33,421 bases of DNA from JABCPE02 sp963530895 (GCA_963530895.1 CAUSFO010000013.1:1-33421), one strand, 5' to 3'; positions 23,439 through 31,856 are shown, counted from the first letter of the stretch. Made by a program: numbers and translations. The notes: generated by a model from the letters alone, not told the origin.

Positions 23439-24419
23439 TTACCAAGTGATGCAGAACATGGTTTCTCCTTTGTTTACGGGAGGAGTTCCTATTTTGTAAA
23501 GAATCATTCCGCTTTCTGGCGTGGATATTTTTTGAAGTAAATTTCCGAACTCATCCGTAATGTAGCCCAAATCTTCGCCTTTTTTCACTTGTTCGCCTGC
23601 CTTGTGTTTGCTGTGAAAAATCCCGCTTACAGGCACTTTTATATAAGTTTGTTTTGTGAAAGTCTTACGAGAAGCAGGTTTTTTATACGGCGCCGAAGAA
23701 TACATTTTCATCATTCCTATCATGTTGTAGATGGATTCTTTCAGCATTTTTACTTCATCAGCTCCGTTTACTCCGAGTTTTCCAGCTTCTAGGCTCAGCG
23801 CAGCGACATCATTCTGAACGGCTTGTTTAAAGGCATAAAGCGCTGGTTCTGTTTTAGTAATGTTATAAGGATAACTCACGATATAGGGCAGTACAGATGC
23901 CTCTGAAAGTTTTAGGGCTGTTTTGGTTTTTTCAGCGGAATCCTTGTTGTCATAGTAGCAGACAAAAGGAACCAAATCCTCATTGGCATCGCCTCCGTGA
24001 ATATCCAGAAAAACATCTGAAATAGGGATAATGTTTTTAGTGATGTAATTTGCAATTTTTTCCGTGATGGTATCGTTTTCTTTCCCAGGGAATGAGGTGT
24101 TTAGGTTTTTCTTGTCCGTAGGGTTCAGGTAAGGGACACGCTCATAGAAAGCACCAATGTTCGTTATGGGTAAAATTATCAGCGTTCCTTTTAGTTTGGC
24201 TGGGTCTATCTCTTTCATTAGTTTCTGAACCGCCATTATAGGAGGATATTCGTATCCGTGGACTCCTGCCAAGATGGTGAATACAGGTCCTTTTTCCTTT
24301 CCATTGATGACGGAAATGGGAATGTAGTGGTGTGGATTTTCCTCGTTAAATTTAATTTTTAAATCAGTTCTTTTAGAAGGATTATTTTTAATGATAGAAA
24401 CGATGTCTTGTGATTTCAT
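23439..24419 (-). CDS. AstE/AspA-family zinc hydrolase (M14-like), start region frameshifted
   Basis: As annotated, a 326-residue protein of the succinylglutamate desuccinylase/aspartoacylase family. The zinc ligands are visible: His54 and Glu57 in GVHGYEYPP, and His141 in LDIHGGD. The last 80 residues form a barrel-sandwich domain (VSGIFHSKHKAGEQVKKGEDLGYI) common in the family's larger members. It hydrolyses an amide of an N-acyl amino acid or peptide-like compound; the substrate is unknown. The start is suspect. A good signal peptide, MKKLFLVFFTLVICFY, begins at 24465, 10 bases after the ruvC stop, but runs out of frame into this one by a single base at a T5 run. The first residues of the present frame (MKSQDIVSII) look like the mature N-terminus after a signal cleavage. 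The protein may be periplasmic in relatives and mislocalised or mis-sequenced here. Confidence 0.82.
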   Translation of the reverse strand: MKSQDIVSIIKNNPSKRTDLKIKFNEENPHHYIPISVINGKEKGPVFTILAGVHGYEYPPIMAVQKLMKEIDPAKLKGTLIILPITNIGAFYERVPYLNPTDKKNLNTSFPGKENDTITEKIANYITKNIIPISDVFLDIHGGDANEDLVPFVCYYDNKDSAEKTKTALKLSEASVLPYIVSYPYNITKTEPALYAFKQAVQNDVAALSLEAGKLGVNGADEVKMLKESIYNMIGMMKMYSSAPYKKPASRKTFTKQTYIKVPVSGIFHSKHKAGEQVKKGEDLGYITDEFGNLLQKISTPESGMILYKIGTPPVNKGETMFCITW

Positions 24420-24465
24420 AAAAACAAATAACGAGAGTAAAGAAAACTAAAAATAATTTTTTCAT
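24417..24465 (-). other. Signal-peptide coding segment out of frame with the hydrolase
   Basis: From ATG 24465 the minus strand codes MKKLFLVFFTLVICFY, a Lys-Lys start plus a hydrophobic core, then continues out of frame as EITRHRFYH and stops inside the hydrolase gene. The distance from 24465 to the hydrolase ATG at 24419 is 46 bases, 15 codons plus one base. Removing one base near the TTTTT run would fuse the signal to KSQDIVSII. It begins 10 bases after the ruvC stop codon, as expected for the true gene start. Confidence 0.65.
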
Positions 24466-24475
24466 GCAGATAGGT

Positions 24476-25030
24476 TTATTTGATTCCGTCGGGATTTTGT
24501 TTGATAAAACTATCCCAGCTGGAATAAGAAGCGCTTTTTTCCGTTTTATTAGAATTAAAATAATGGCAAACCGCCACCGCAAGTCCATCGGACGCATCTA
24601 AATATTTGGTCGGAAATTCTTTGAGACCGAGCAGGTTTTTCAGCATAGCGGCTACTTGTTCCTTGCTGGCGTTTCCATTTCCTGTTATCGCCATTTTTAC
24701 TTTCTTGGGCGAATATTCTGTGATGGGAATATCACGATATAGGCTGGCTGCCATAGCTACTCCCTGCGCTCTCCCGAGTTTCAGCATACTCTGCACATTT
24801 TTTCCATAAAAAGGCGCTTCCAGAGCGACTTCATCAGGATGATATTCATCAATGAGTGCTAGGGTTTTCTCAAAAATATATTTTAGTTTTGTTTCGTGGT
24901 TCGGGTATTTTTTTAGCACAAGTTCGTGAATGGAGACCAGCTCCATTTTACTGCCCTTTGTAGAAATGATACCAAATCCCATCACGGTGGTTCCTGGGTC
25001 TATACCTAAAATGATTTTTTCTGCTGTCAT
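24476..25030 (-). CDS. ruvC: RuvC, Holliday junction resolvase
   Basis: A 184-residue RuvC endonuclease, which cuts four-way junctions made by recombination together with RuvAB. The four acidic catalytic residues are in place: Asp11 (GIDPGTT), Glu71 (LEAPFYGKN), Asp145 and Asp148 (DASDGLAVA). The basic YSPKKVK segment near 106-112 and the GNGNASKEQV loop are also present. The tail beyond about 162 is longer than needed and variable in the family. The hydrolase's likely original start lies 10 bases downstream, suggesting a ruvC-hydrolase transcript. No exact TAnnTTTG lies upstream (TATATTTA is closest). Confidence 0.96.
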   Translation of the reverse strand: MTAEKIILGIDPGTTVMGFGIISTKGSKMELVSIHELVLKKYPNHETKLKYIFEKTLALIDEYHPDEVALEAPFYGKNVQSMLKLGRAQGVAMAASLYRDIPITEYSPKKVKMAITGNGNASKEQVAAMLKNLLGLKEFPTKYLDASDGLAVAVCHYFNSNKTEKSASYSSWDSFIKQNPDGIK

Positions 25031-25078
25031 ATCCAGAGTAGTGATTTTTTTGAACTTGTAAATATATGATAATCAGAT

Positions 25079-25756
25079 TTATTTAATTCTGAATTTAATG
25101 TAAGTGATGGTTTTTCCTTTGGAAGAGAAAAGCTCCTCGTAGTAGGTTCTCACTTCTCTGAGCAGTGGTGTTTCTGGGTCGTATTCAGGCGCACCATAGA
25201 TGTCGTGGTGAGCGGATAAAATATCGTGTCCGAGTCCTTGTAGCAGTCCCAGAGTGTATCCATGCAGAAATTCAGAATCCGTTTTTAGGTGAATTATAGC
25301 GTTTTTCTTTAGGATTTTTTTGTATCGTTCTAGGAATTCAGGATTTGTGAGCCTGTGTTTGGTTCTGCGGTATTTTATCTGTGGGTCTGGGAAAGTGATC
25401 CATATTTCATCAATTTCTTCTTCTCCAAAAAAATGCTCTATCAGCTCTATCTGCGTTCTCAGAAAAGCCACATTTTTCATTCCCAAAGTGTGGGCTTCCT
25501 TTGCACCGAACCAAAATCTCGCCCCCTTTATATCTATCCCGATGAAGTTTTTATCAGGGAATGCTTTTGCCATATTTACAGAGTATTCTCCTTTTCCGCA
25601 GCCGAGTTCTAGGACGATGGGTTTATCATTTTTAAAGAAATCCTGTCTCCATTTTCCTTTTAGATAAAATCCATTCAGAGCCTCCTCTCGTGTGGGCTGA
25701 ATTACATTCGGAAGTGTCTTGTTTTCGGCAAAACGAGCCAATTTATTTTTCCCCAT
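25079..25756 (-). CDS. trmB: tRNA (guanine-N7-)-methyltransferase TrmB
   Basis: A 225-residue SAM-dependent enzyme making m7G46 in the variable loop of tRNAs. ATG 25756 (MGKNKLARFAENK) is the natural start; the longer frame to 25816 adds a hydrophobic stretch that overlaps the -7 element. SAM binding is shown by LELGCGKGEYSVNMA at about 50-64 and by GIDIKGAR at about 73-80. The TrmB hallmark is ITFPDPQIKYRRTKHRLT at about 119-136, where the Asp and Arg/Lys residues hold the target base. A late TYYEELF segment matches the family C-terminus. A -7 element (TACTTTTG) lies upstream. Confidence 0.95.
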   Translation of the reverse strand: MGKNKLARFAENKTLPNVIQPTREEALNGFYLKGKWRQDFFKNDKPIVLELGCGKGEYSVNMAKAFPDKNFIGIDIKGARFWFGAKEAHTLGMKNVAFLRTQIELIEHFFGEEEIDEIWITFPDPQIKYRRTKHRLTNPEFLERYKKILKKNAIIHLKTDSEFLHGYTLGLLQGLGHDILSAHHDIYGAPEYDPETPLLREVRTYYEELFSSKGKTITYIKFRIK

Positions 25757-25776
25757 TTTATTACAATTAAAGACCG

Positions 25777-25784
25777 CAAAAGTA
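25777..25784 (-). promoter_or_regulatory. -7 promoter element of trmB, TACTTTTG
   Basis: Exact TAnnTTTG on the minus strand, about 20 bases upstream of ATG 25756. Confidence 0.6.
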
Positions 25785-25862
25785 GAAAAAATACCGATGA
25801 GAAAAAAGAAAAACAATAAATACTGACTAGTGTCATGTTTTTGAAAAAAGATGATATTTTAT

Positions 25863-25893
25863 TTGTAATGATAAATTTTAAATGTTACTTTTG
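25863..25893 (+). promoter_or_regulatory. Promoter of the siderophore-uptake operon
   Basis: TTG at 25863-25865 and TACTTTTG at 25886-25893, 20 bases apart, with a 24-base leader to ATG 25918. The flanking DNA is A/T-rich, but I see no clean Fur-box palindrome. Confidence 0.6.
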
Positions 25894-25917
25894 CGGGAAT
25901 TTTTAACAAGAATTGAA

Positions 25918-26904
25918 ATGAAAGTATTGAAGGTAGTTTTATCATCGATGATTTTATTAGCCCAATTATCTTGCTCCAAAGGTGCAGGAGAGGCTTCTTC
26001 AAAAGAAACAAAAGAAGGAAAAAAGGAGGCGTATTTTTCATATGAATTTAATGACGGTGCGGATACTTTGGTCGTGAATGTGAATAAAACGCCAGAGAAG
26101 GCAGTTTTGTTTTCCCATTTTATGACGGAGATGTTTTTGGCTTTAGGTTTAGGAGACAAAATAGTAGTGGCGACAGAGGAAGGGCCTATTTTACCAGAGT
26201 ATAAAGAGGCGTATGATAAGATTCCTGTAAGACTTAAAGGACATCACGCTATTTATTCCAAGGAAGAGTTTTTGCTTTCAGGAGTGGATTTCGTTTCTGG
26301 ATGGGATGGAGCAATCAAAGCAGAGGCTACGGGAACACCACAGGAGCTTATCGATAAAGGAATTTATCCATTTATCGCAAAAGCAGTGAGGGATAATGAA
26401 ACTCTTGAAACGGTTTATGAGGATTTCTATACTTTGGGAAAAATTTTTAAAGTAGAAAAAAATGCAGAGAAAGTGGTTTCTGAAATGAAGGCTAAACTGG
26501 AAAACGCACAGAAAAACTTTGTAAAAAAGGAAAATAAACCAAAAGTTTTGGTTTTCTCAGTTATTGAAAACGGATTGTATATTTCCGCAGGACTTACTAC
26601 AGATTTGATAAACAAAGCAGGAGGTCAGAATGTTTATGCAGACCAGTCGGCTGACCATGTGTTCGTATCATACGAAAGTTTAGTAGACAGAAACCCTGAT
26701 ATCATTATAATAGCAGACATGGAGGGAGAAGGGCGCTCATCTTATGAGGATAAGAAAAAGGCGCTGAAAGAACACCCAGCTCTGAAAAATCTACCAGCAG
26801 TAAAGAATGATAATATCCATAAAATAGCTTTGGAGGATATTTCGCCAGGAGTTAGGAATATAGATTTTATAATTAAATTAAATAAATTGTTGTATGAAAA
26901 GTAG
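25918..26904 (+). CDS. ABC-transporter substrate-binding lipoprotein (FecB/BtuF-like)
   Basis: A 328-residue periplasmic binding protein for an iron-chelate or cobalamin-type ABC importer. ATG 25918 gives a signal peptide with lipobox AQLSC (Cys19), so it is membrane-anchored; the 12 extra codons to 25882 cross the promoter. Two lobes are joined by a long helix, as in class III binding proteins: an N-lobe with AVLFSHFMTEMFLALGLGDKIV and LLSGVDFVSGW, and a C-lobe with PKVLVFSVIENGLYISAG and YESLVDRNPDIIIIADM. It hands the substrate to the permease coded by the next gene, whose start overlaps this stop by 11 bases. The TonB-dependent receptor downstream favours a ferric siderophore as substrate. 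Confidence 0.9.
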   Translation: MKVLKVVLSSMILLAQLSCSKGAGEASSKETKEGKKEAYFSYEFNDGADTLVVNVNKTPEKAVLFSHFMTEMFLALGLGDKIVVATEEGPILPEYKEAYDKIPVRLKGHHAIYSKEEFLLSGVDFVSGWDGAIKAEATGTPQELIDKGIYPFIAKAVRDNETLETVYEDFYTLGKIFKVEKNAEKVVSEMKAKLENAQKNFVKKENKPKVLVFSVIENGLYISAGLTTDLINKAGGQNVYADQSADHVFVSYESLVDRNPDIIIIADMEGEGRSSYEDKKKALKEHPALKNLPAVKNDNIHKIALEDISPGVRNIDFIIKLNKLLYEK

Positions 26905-27943
26905 ATATCGATTTGGAGTCGTATTTTCGATATTGTGTGTGGTTTTATTTATATTATTTGTAATGGCGATAGGGGTGATCACCTCTAATCTAGATGCAGA
27001 AACAGCATATAAAATAGCAGTAAATAAAATAACAGGAACAGAGATTTATGAGCCATACTGGCCACTGACACATGAAACTATAATCTGGGAGGTGAGACTT
27101 CCAAGGGTTTTGTTATCCATAATTTGTGGGGCGGGGCTTGCTGTCTGTGGTGTGCTGATGCAGTGTGTGACCAAAAACCCTATTGCAGACCCATATGTGC
27201 TTGGTTTAGCATCAGGAGCATCCACGGGAGCAGTGTTTGTCATTGTTTTGGGAGGAGGCGCTATGGGGCTGGCATCTGTATCTACGGGGGCATTCATAGG
27301 GACATTGATATGTAGTGTGCTGGTTTTCGTGATAGGAACAGAATACGGAAGAAATACTTCTACTACGAGGCTGATTCTCTCTGGATTGGCTATATCTACT
27401 ATTTTTACGGCGCTTACGGATTTGATAATTTCTTTAGCGAAAAATGCGAGCCAAGTGAAAAGTGCATTGTTCTGGACTATGGGAAGTTTGGGAGGTGCTA
27501 CTTGGGAACTACTTCCTATTCCTTTTGTGGTGCTTATTTTGGTGATTTTCGTGGTTTTAGGATTGTCTAAATCATTGGACTTGTTGCTTTTTGGAGATGA
27601 AAACGCTACGATGCTAGGGATGAATGTTAATTTGATGAAAACTTTTATAGTTATCGTAGCATCATTGCTAACCTCTGTTTTGGTATCAGCAACTGGGGCG
27701 ATAGGATTTATGGGGCTGATGGTACCGCATATAGCGAGAATGCTCTGTGGGAATAAACATGTAAGGCTGGTTCCTATGGCAGCTGTGATAGGAGCAATTT
27801 TCCTGCTCTGCTGTGACCTTTTTGCTAAGAATGCTTTCTATCCGAAGGACTTACCGATAGGTATCCTTACATCACTTATAGGAGGGCCGTTCTTCCTTTG
27901 GATGCTCATGGACAAGAATTACTCATTTAAATCAGGAAAATAA
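26894..27943 (+). CDS. FecCD-type ABC permease
   Basis: A 349-residue inner-membrane permease of the FecCD/BtuC family with about ten helices; it works as a homodimer. The hallmark loop is LPRVLLSIICGAGLAVCGVL followed by MQCVTKNPIADPYVLGLASGA, and the later GAIGFMGLMVPHIAR segment includes the helix that couples to the ATPase. ATG 26894 lies inside the binding-protein gene and overlaps its stop by 11 bases; its own stop overlaps the ATPase start by one base (TAATG). This tight packing shows translational coupling. Substrate group: ferric siderophores, haem or cobalamin. Only one permease gene is present, so it is the homodimeric kind rather than a FecC+FecD pair. Confidence 0.94.
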   Translation: MKSRYRFGVVFSILCVVLFILFVMAIGVITSNLDAETAYKIAVNKITGTEIYEPYWPLTHETIIWEVRLPRVLLSIICGAGLAVCGVLMQCVTKNPIADPYVLGLASGASTGAVFVIVLGGGAMGLASVSTGAFIGTLICSVLVFVIGTEYGRNTSTTRLILSGLAISTIFTALTDLIISLAKNASQVKSALFWTMGSLGGATWELLPIPFVVLILVIFVVLGLSKSLDLLLFGDENATMLGMNVNLMKTFIVIVASLLTSVLVSATGAIGFMGLMVPHIARMLCGNKHVRLVPMAAVIGAIFLLCCDLFAKNAFYPKDLPIGILTSLIGGPFFLWMLMDKNYSFKSGK

Positions 27944-28701
27944 TGGAGAAGCTGAGAGTAGAAAATTTGAATTTTAAAGTAGGTAAAGTTGAAATCCTAA
28001 AAGGCGTATCATTCAGAGTAAAGGAAAATTCTTTCGTGGGAGTGATAGGACCGAATGGTTCAGGGAAATCGACGATGCTGAAATCTATATATGGAGTAAA
28101 CAGACCGACAGGGGGCAGTATCTTTTTTGATGAACATGATTTGTTTCAGCTATCAGGAAGAGAAAGAGCGAAAAAAATAGCAGTTTTGGCTCAGGAATCT
28201 GGAGGTCAGTTTGATTTTAGCGTTCAGCAGGTGGTAGAAATGGGAAGGTATCCGCACAAAGATACACTAGAAAACTATTCTAAAGAAGACCTAGAAAAAG
28301 TAGATAAAGTACTGCACGAAATGAAGCTAGAGGACTATAGAGACCGTAGTTTTAATACCCTTTCGGGGGGGGAGAAACAAAGGGTTTTGATAGCAAGACT
28401 TCTAGTGCAGGAGAGTAAATTCATCATCCTAGATGAGCCTACGAACCACTTGGACATAGGGCATCAGATAGAGATTATGAATATCATTAAGAACATGGGG
28501 GTTACAGTTCTTTCGGCAATTCACGATATGAATATAGCGTCTATATACTGTGATGAGCTGGTTGCGATGAAAAAAGGCGAAGTCCTATTGCAGGGGCCTA
28601 CGGATGAGGTGCTTACGCCAGAGCTGTTAAAGGAATTATTCGATGTGGAATCTGAAATACATAATATCAACGGACGCAGACATATAATATACAATCCATA
28701 G
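27943..28701 (+). CDS. FecE/FhuC-type ABC ATPase
   Basis: A 252-residue ATPase driving the adjacent permease. Walker A GPNGSGKST is at 36-44, the Q-loop at LAQESGG (82-88), signature LSGGE at 140-144, Walker B FIILDEP at 160-166, D-loop NHLD, and the switch His193 in AIHDMN. All parts are present. The start ATG overlaps the permease stop (TAATG). The signature codons include a run of eight G's (28365-28372), unusual in this AT-rich DNA; the frame is intact here. The TonB-dependent receptor gene starts 43 bases downstream with no terminator between, so it is probably in the same operon. Confidence 0.95.
   Translation: MEKLRVENLNFKVGKVEILKGVSFRVKENSFVGVIGPNGSGKSTMLKSIYGVNRPTGGSIFFDEHDLFQLSGRERAKKIAVLAQESGGQFDFSVQQVVEMGRYPHKDTLENYSKEDLEKVDKVLHEMKLEDYRDRSFNTLSGGEKQRVLIARLLVQESKFIILDEPTNHLDIGHQIEIMNIIKNMGVTVLSAIHDMNIASIYCDELVAMKKGEVLLQGPTDEVLTPELLKELFDVESEIHNINGRRHIIYNP
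28365..28372 (+). repeat. G8 homopolymer inside the ABC signature motif
   Basis: TCGGGGGGGGAG codes Ser-Gly-Gly-Glu of LSGGE. Eight consecutive G's in coding DNA of a low-GC genome could slip in replication; a one-base change would truncate the ATPase. Confidence 0.8.
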
Positions 28702-28744
28702 AATACTAGTTTAAATCAATAATAACTTTAAAAATTATTAAAAA

Positions 28745-31087
28745 ATGGTTAGAAAAATTCTAAGCACAGGTTTTGTATTGGCTTCTATCGGGCTATATGC
28801 ACAAGCTGTGATTACAGGGGAGGTGCATGATACTTCAGGAAATGCTATTCCAAATGTGAAGGTAAGTTTTGAGGGTTCTACTACAGAAACAATTACCGAT
28901 GACAAAGGGAAATTTATCATCAATATACCATCCTCAAAAGGAACGCTGACTTTCTCAGCAGAAAATTTTCATCCATTCAGTAGAAGCGTAGGAGCGAATA
29001 CTCCTGTAGTCTATGTAGTGATGAAGGAGGGTTCTAAAGAAATACCAGAAGTGGTGATTTCTACACAGAAAAAATTAGAAGTTAATAAACTAAACATAAA
29101 AAACTTAGACGCTCCGATGACTGTAAATGTGCTTAACCGTGCAGTATTACAGAAATGGAATATTAACAATATAGAGGAAGCATCTAAGATGGTTGCTGGG
29201 GTAAATCCAGTGAAGCAGTTTGCTGGTTTCCAATTCTTTAACATAAGAGGGTTTGATAACTTTGTGGTTCTATATGATGGAATCAGAGACGAAAGACATA
29301 CGATTACTCAGAGTGCTCCTGTTGCCAGCTTTGCCAATGTGGAGAGAGTGGAGTTCTTGAAAGGGCCTTCTGGTGATATGTTTGGGCATTCTGCATTGGG
29401 TGGAATTATCAACATTATTAGAAAAAAGCCAACTTATACTACTCAAGGAGAAGCGAAATTCACCATCGGAAGTTACAATACATATAATGTAGAAATGGGA
29501 GTAGGAGGGCCTATTTCTAACAAGCTGAGATACCGTGTAGATGCAGGGCTGATGAATACAGATGGCTTTAAAGGGATAAAGGAAAAGAATTTCAACTCTT
29601 CTCTCATGCTACAGTATACGCCAGACCACCAAAATACATTGGAGTTCTTTGCGCAGTATAACAATGACCACTATGGAGCAGATGCTGGTGTTCCTGCAAC
29701 AAATGATGGAAAACCTTATGACTGGATAGATCCTATGATAAATTTATCTGATAAGCGTGACTATCTGAAAAATGAGAAAAAGGAATTCTATCTGAAATAC
29801 AAACATAGATTTGATTTCGGAGGAACTTTTGACTACAAACTTTCCTACTTTGATGACACATTGGATTATTTGATGGATGAAGTTCTTTTTACAGATAAAA
29901 CAACAAAAACTCTATCTAGAAAAAATGGACCATACCACTTTAAACATGTTACAAGACCATTGATGAATCAGCTTGACTTTAGTTTTGGATTCAATACATG
30001 GAGCTTCAAACATAAGATGATTGTAGGGAACACTTTCTCTTACTTGGATAGAAAAACATGGAATGGAGATGTTACAGAGGGGACAAGTGGTCAGAATATT
30101 CCTATCGTAGACCCTGTTCTTGGGATGGGAGAGAGAAGAGTGGATATAACTAAAGTGAAAAGTATAGAAGAAATCGTTACAGGATTTTATTTTCAAGATT
30201 GGATAGAATTTGCAGAAAGGTTTAAAGTTTTACTTGGAGGAAGATACGATTATTTTGATGGAGTATATGATGATACAAGGTTAATAACAGCACAGCCTAA
30301 CCTTAAAAAAGAGACTCATCATAATTTTACTTATAGAGCTGCGCTTTCATTCCAGCCAATTAAGAATTTCATGACTATTTATGCATCTTCTTCTAGTTTC
30401 TTCAAACCTACTCGTCCTCATGACCATAGAACAGGAAAAGTCTTTAAGCCAGAAGAAGGAATACAGATGGAAGCAGGTATCAAATTAGAAAAGAAAGACA
30501 GACTAAATGTTACCATTTCAGGATTCTATATAGAAAAGAAAAACCTTCTTGTGGGACACAATGTAAGAAGCCAAGTAGGAAAAGCGTATTCTAGAGGATT
30601 TGAAGTAGATGCAGACGCAGAAATATTCAAAGGTCTTTACGCTAAGGTAGGGTATGCATTTACTGATGCATTCATAGGAAAGCAGGAACCAGAACCAGGA
30701 CAAGTGGATATCTCGCATAACAAAACTCCATGGACGCCGAAACACTCTTTCAGTGCATGGGCAAACTATGAGCCTCGTACATTTATGAAAGGATTTGGGG
30801 TTGGTTTAGGAGTCTTCTATACCGATGAAACATATAGAACTGAGAAGAATGACCAAGTTCTTCCTGCATACACTCTTCTAAATGGAGCAATCTATTATCA
30901 AGCGAAGAATAATATAAGAATAGGGCTGAATGTAGAAAATATTTTGAATACAACATATTATAACAACGCCCTTTCTAGCAATGATTTGGATTCTAATAAT
31001 CCTGCAGACAAGCCATATCAGGCTACTTTCCAGATTAACCCAGGTAGAAATAGAAATTATAAACTGACGATATCATATTCATTTTAA
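28745..31087 (+). CDS. TonB-dependent siderophore-type receptor
   Basis: A 780-residue outer-membrane receptor. Residues 1-20 are a signal peptide ending AQ. Residues about 22-98 form a carboxypeptidase-regulatory-like beta domain (ITGEVHDTSGNAIPNVKV), common on Bacteroidota receptors. PEVVIS at 101-106 may be the TonB box. The plug (about 118-220) shows NIRGF at 166-170, LYDGIRDERH, VERVEFLKGPSG (189-200) and GGIINIIRKKP; this is the siderophore-receptor pattern. The barrel runs to a terminal YSF with Phe780. It has no FecA-type signalling domain and no sigma/anti-sigma pair nearby. Co-location with a FecBCD-like ABC importer supports ferric-siderophore uptake; haem or cobalamin are less likely but not excluded. 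Confidence 0.92.
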   Translation: MVRKILSTGFVLASIGLYAQAVITGEVHDTSGNAIPNVKVSFEGSTTETITDDKGKFIINIPSSKGTLTFSAENFHPFSRSVGANTPVVYVVMKEGSKEIPEVVISTQKKLEVNKLNIKNLDAPMTVNVLNRAVLQKWNINNIEEASKMVAGVNPVKQFAGFQFFNIRGFDNFVVLYDGIRDERHTITQSAPVASFANVERVEFLKGPSGDMFGHSALGGIINIIRKKPTYTTQGEAKFTIGSYNTYNVEMGVGGPISNKLRYRVDAGLMNTDGFKGIKEKNFNSSLMLQYTPDHQNTLEFFAQYNNDHYGADAGVPATNDGKPYDWIDPMINLSDKRDYLKNEKKEFYLKYKHRFDFGGTFDYKLSYFDDTLDYLMDEVLFTDKTTKTLSRKNGPYHFKHVTRPLMNQLDFSFGFNTWSFKHKMIVGNTFSYLDRKTWNGDVTEGTSGQNIPIVDPVLGMGERRVDITKVKSIEEIVTGFYFQDWIEFAERFKVLLGGRYDYFDGVYDDTRLITAQPNLKKETHHNFTYRAALSFQPIKNFMTIYASSSSFFKPTRPHDHRTGKVFKPEEGIQMEAGIKLEKKDRLNVTISGFYIEKKNLLVGHNVRSQVGKAYSRGFEVDADAEIFKGLYAKVGYAFTDAFIGKQEPEPGQVDISHNKTPWTPKHSFSAWANYEPRTFMKGFGVGLGVFYTDETYRTEKNDQVLPAYTLLNGAIYYQAKNNIRIGLNVENILNTTYYNNALSSNDLDSNNPADKPYQATFQINPGRNRNYKLTISYSF

Positions 31088-31105
31088 TAACTAATTTTTA
31101 TCTAG

Positions 31106-31140
31106 AAACAGACTATTTTTCGGAATAGTCTGTTTTTTTA
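31106..31140 (+). terminator. Terminator of the siderophore-uptake operon
   Basis: AAACAGACTATT, loop TTTCGG, AATAGTCTGTTT, then five T's: a perfect 12-bp stem. It separates the receptor from the exbB-like gene. Confidence 0.88.
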
Positions 31141-31197
31141 ATTGTATATCATGATACAAAATAGAGTCATATTAGCGTTATTCAAAGGAAAAACCTT

Positions 31198-31205
31198 TAT
31201 CTTTG
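31198..31205 (+). promoter_or_regulatory. -7 element of the exbB-tonB pair, TATCTTTG
   Basis: Exact TAnnTTTG, 17 bases upstream of ATG 31223. It follows a terminator, so the pair is transcribed separately from the receptor operon. Confidence 0.6.
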
Positions 31206-31222
31206 TCAAAAATTAAAAATAT

Positions 31223-31855
31223 ATGGAGAAGGGAAATCAAATTTCACTTTGGGAATTGCTCTTTAGCGGACAGATGGTTACGAATGTTTTTGTGGTGGCT
31301 ATGTTTGTCCTTGCAGTGGTCGTTTTGTATTCGTTTTTCGAGAAATATCTATCACTAAAATCGATGGATACAGAGGAAGATGATTTTTTGGATAATATAG
31401 CAGACTGTCTGTATGACCACCGCCTTGATTCTGCAAAGGATTTATGCAAAAGGATTTCTTCTCCAGAAGCTAGAATCATAAGAAAAGGATTAGAAAAAAT
31501 AGACAAATCTTCATTGGAGATGTTTGTCACAATAGTCAATCAGAGAGAAACAGAAGTTATCCAACTGCGAAAAAACCTTTTTAAATTCAGCCTTTGGGCG
31601 AGGGTGGTTTTGTTCTTGGGAGTTTTAGGAACGGGTATATCTATCATTTTCTTCTTTTCAGGAGGTTTTTCGGATTTGTCCGATGAGCGTTTTTACACCT
31701 CGTTTTTTCCTGTCAGCATTGGAGCTTTGTTAGGAGGGCTCATTTATATATTTAAATTGATTTTAGGTTCACTGACATATAGAATAGAACTGGCACTGAA
31801 AATGGGAGAAAATAAATTTCTGGAAATCATAGAAGAAATTAAAAACACGAATTAA
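31223..31855 (+). CDS. ExbB/TolQ-like proton-channel protein (MotA/TolQ/ExbB family)
   Basis: A 210-residue inner-membrane protein with the three-helix layout of ExbB/TolQ. One helix lies near the N-terminus (about 18-40, NVFVVAMFVLAVVVLYSFF). A cytoplasmic domain of about 80 residues follows, including ISSPEARIIRKGLEKI and the TIVNQRETEVIQLRKNL helix. Two closing helices follow at about 128-150 (LGVLGTGISIIFFFSGGF) and 155-180 (FFPVSIGALLGGLIYIF). The GVLGTGISI segment corresponds to the conserved G-x-x-GTV-x-G core. ExbB forms the pentameric channel that, with ExbD, powers TonB. The tonB-like gene starts one base after this stop. No ExbD/TolR gene is present here. Confidence 0.85.
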   Translation: MEKGNQISLWELLFSGQMVTNVFVVAMFVLAVVVLYSFFEKYLSLKSMDTEEDDFLDNIADCLYDHRLDSAKDLCKRISSPEARIIRKGLEKIDKSSLEMFVTIVNQRETEVIQLRKNLFKFSLWARVVLFLGVLGTGISIIFFFSGGFSDLSDERFYTSFFPVSIGALLGGLIYIFKLILGSLTYRIELALKMGENKFLEIIEEIKNTN

Positions 31856-31856
31856 G

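Noticed and set aside
25817..25917. Fur box upstream of the binding-protein gene
   Set aside because: The region is A/T-rich and gives several loose matches, none a clear palindrome; not reported as a site.
28702..28744. Possible cobalamin riboswitch before the TonB-dependent receptor
   Set aside because: The gap is only 43 bases, far too short for that element, and there is no terminator between ATPase and receptor.
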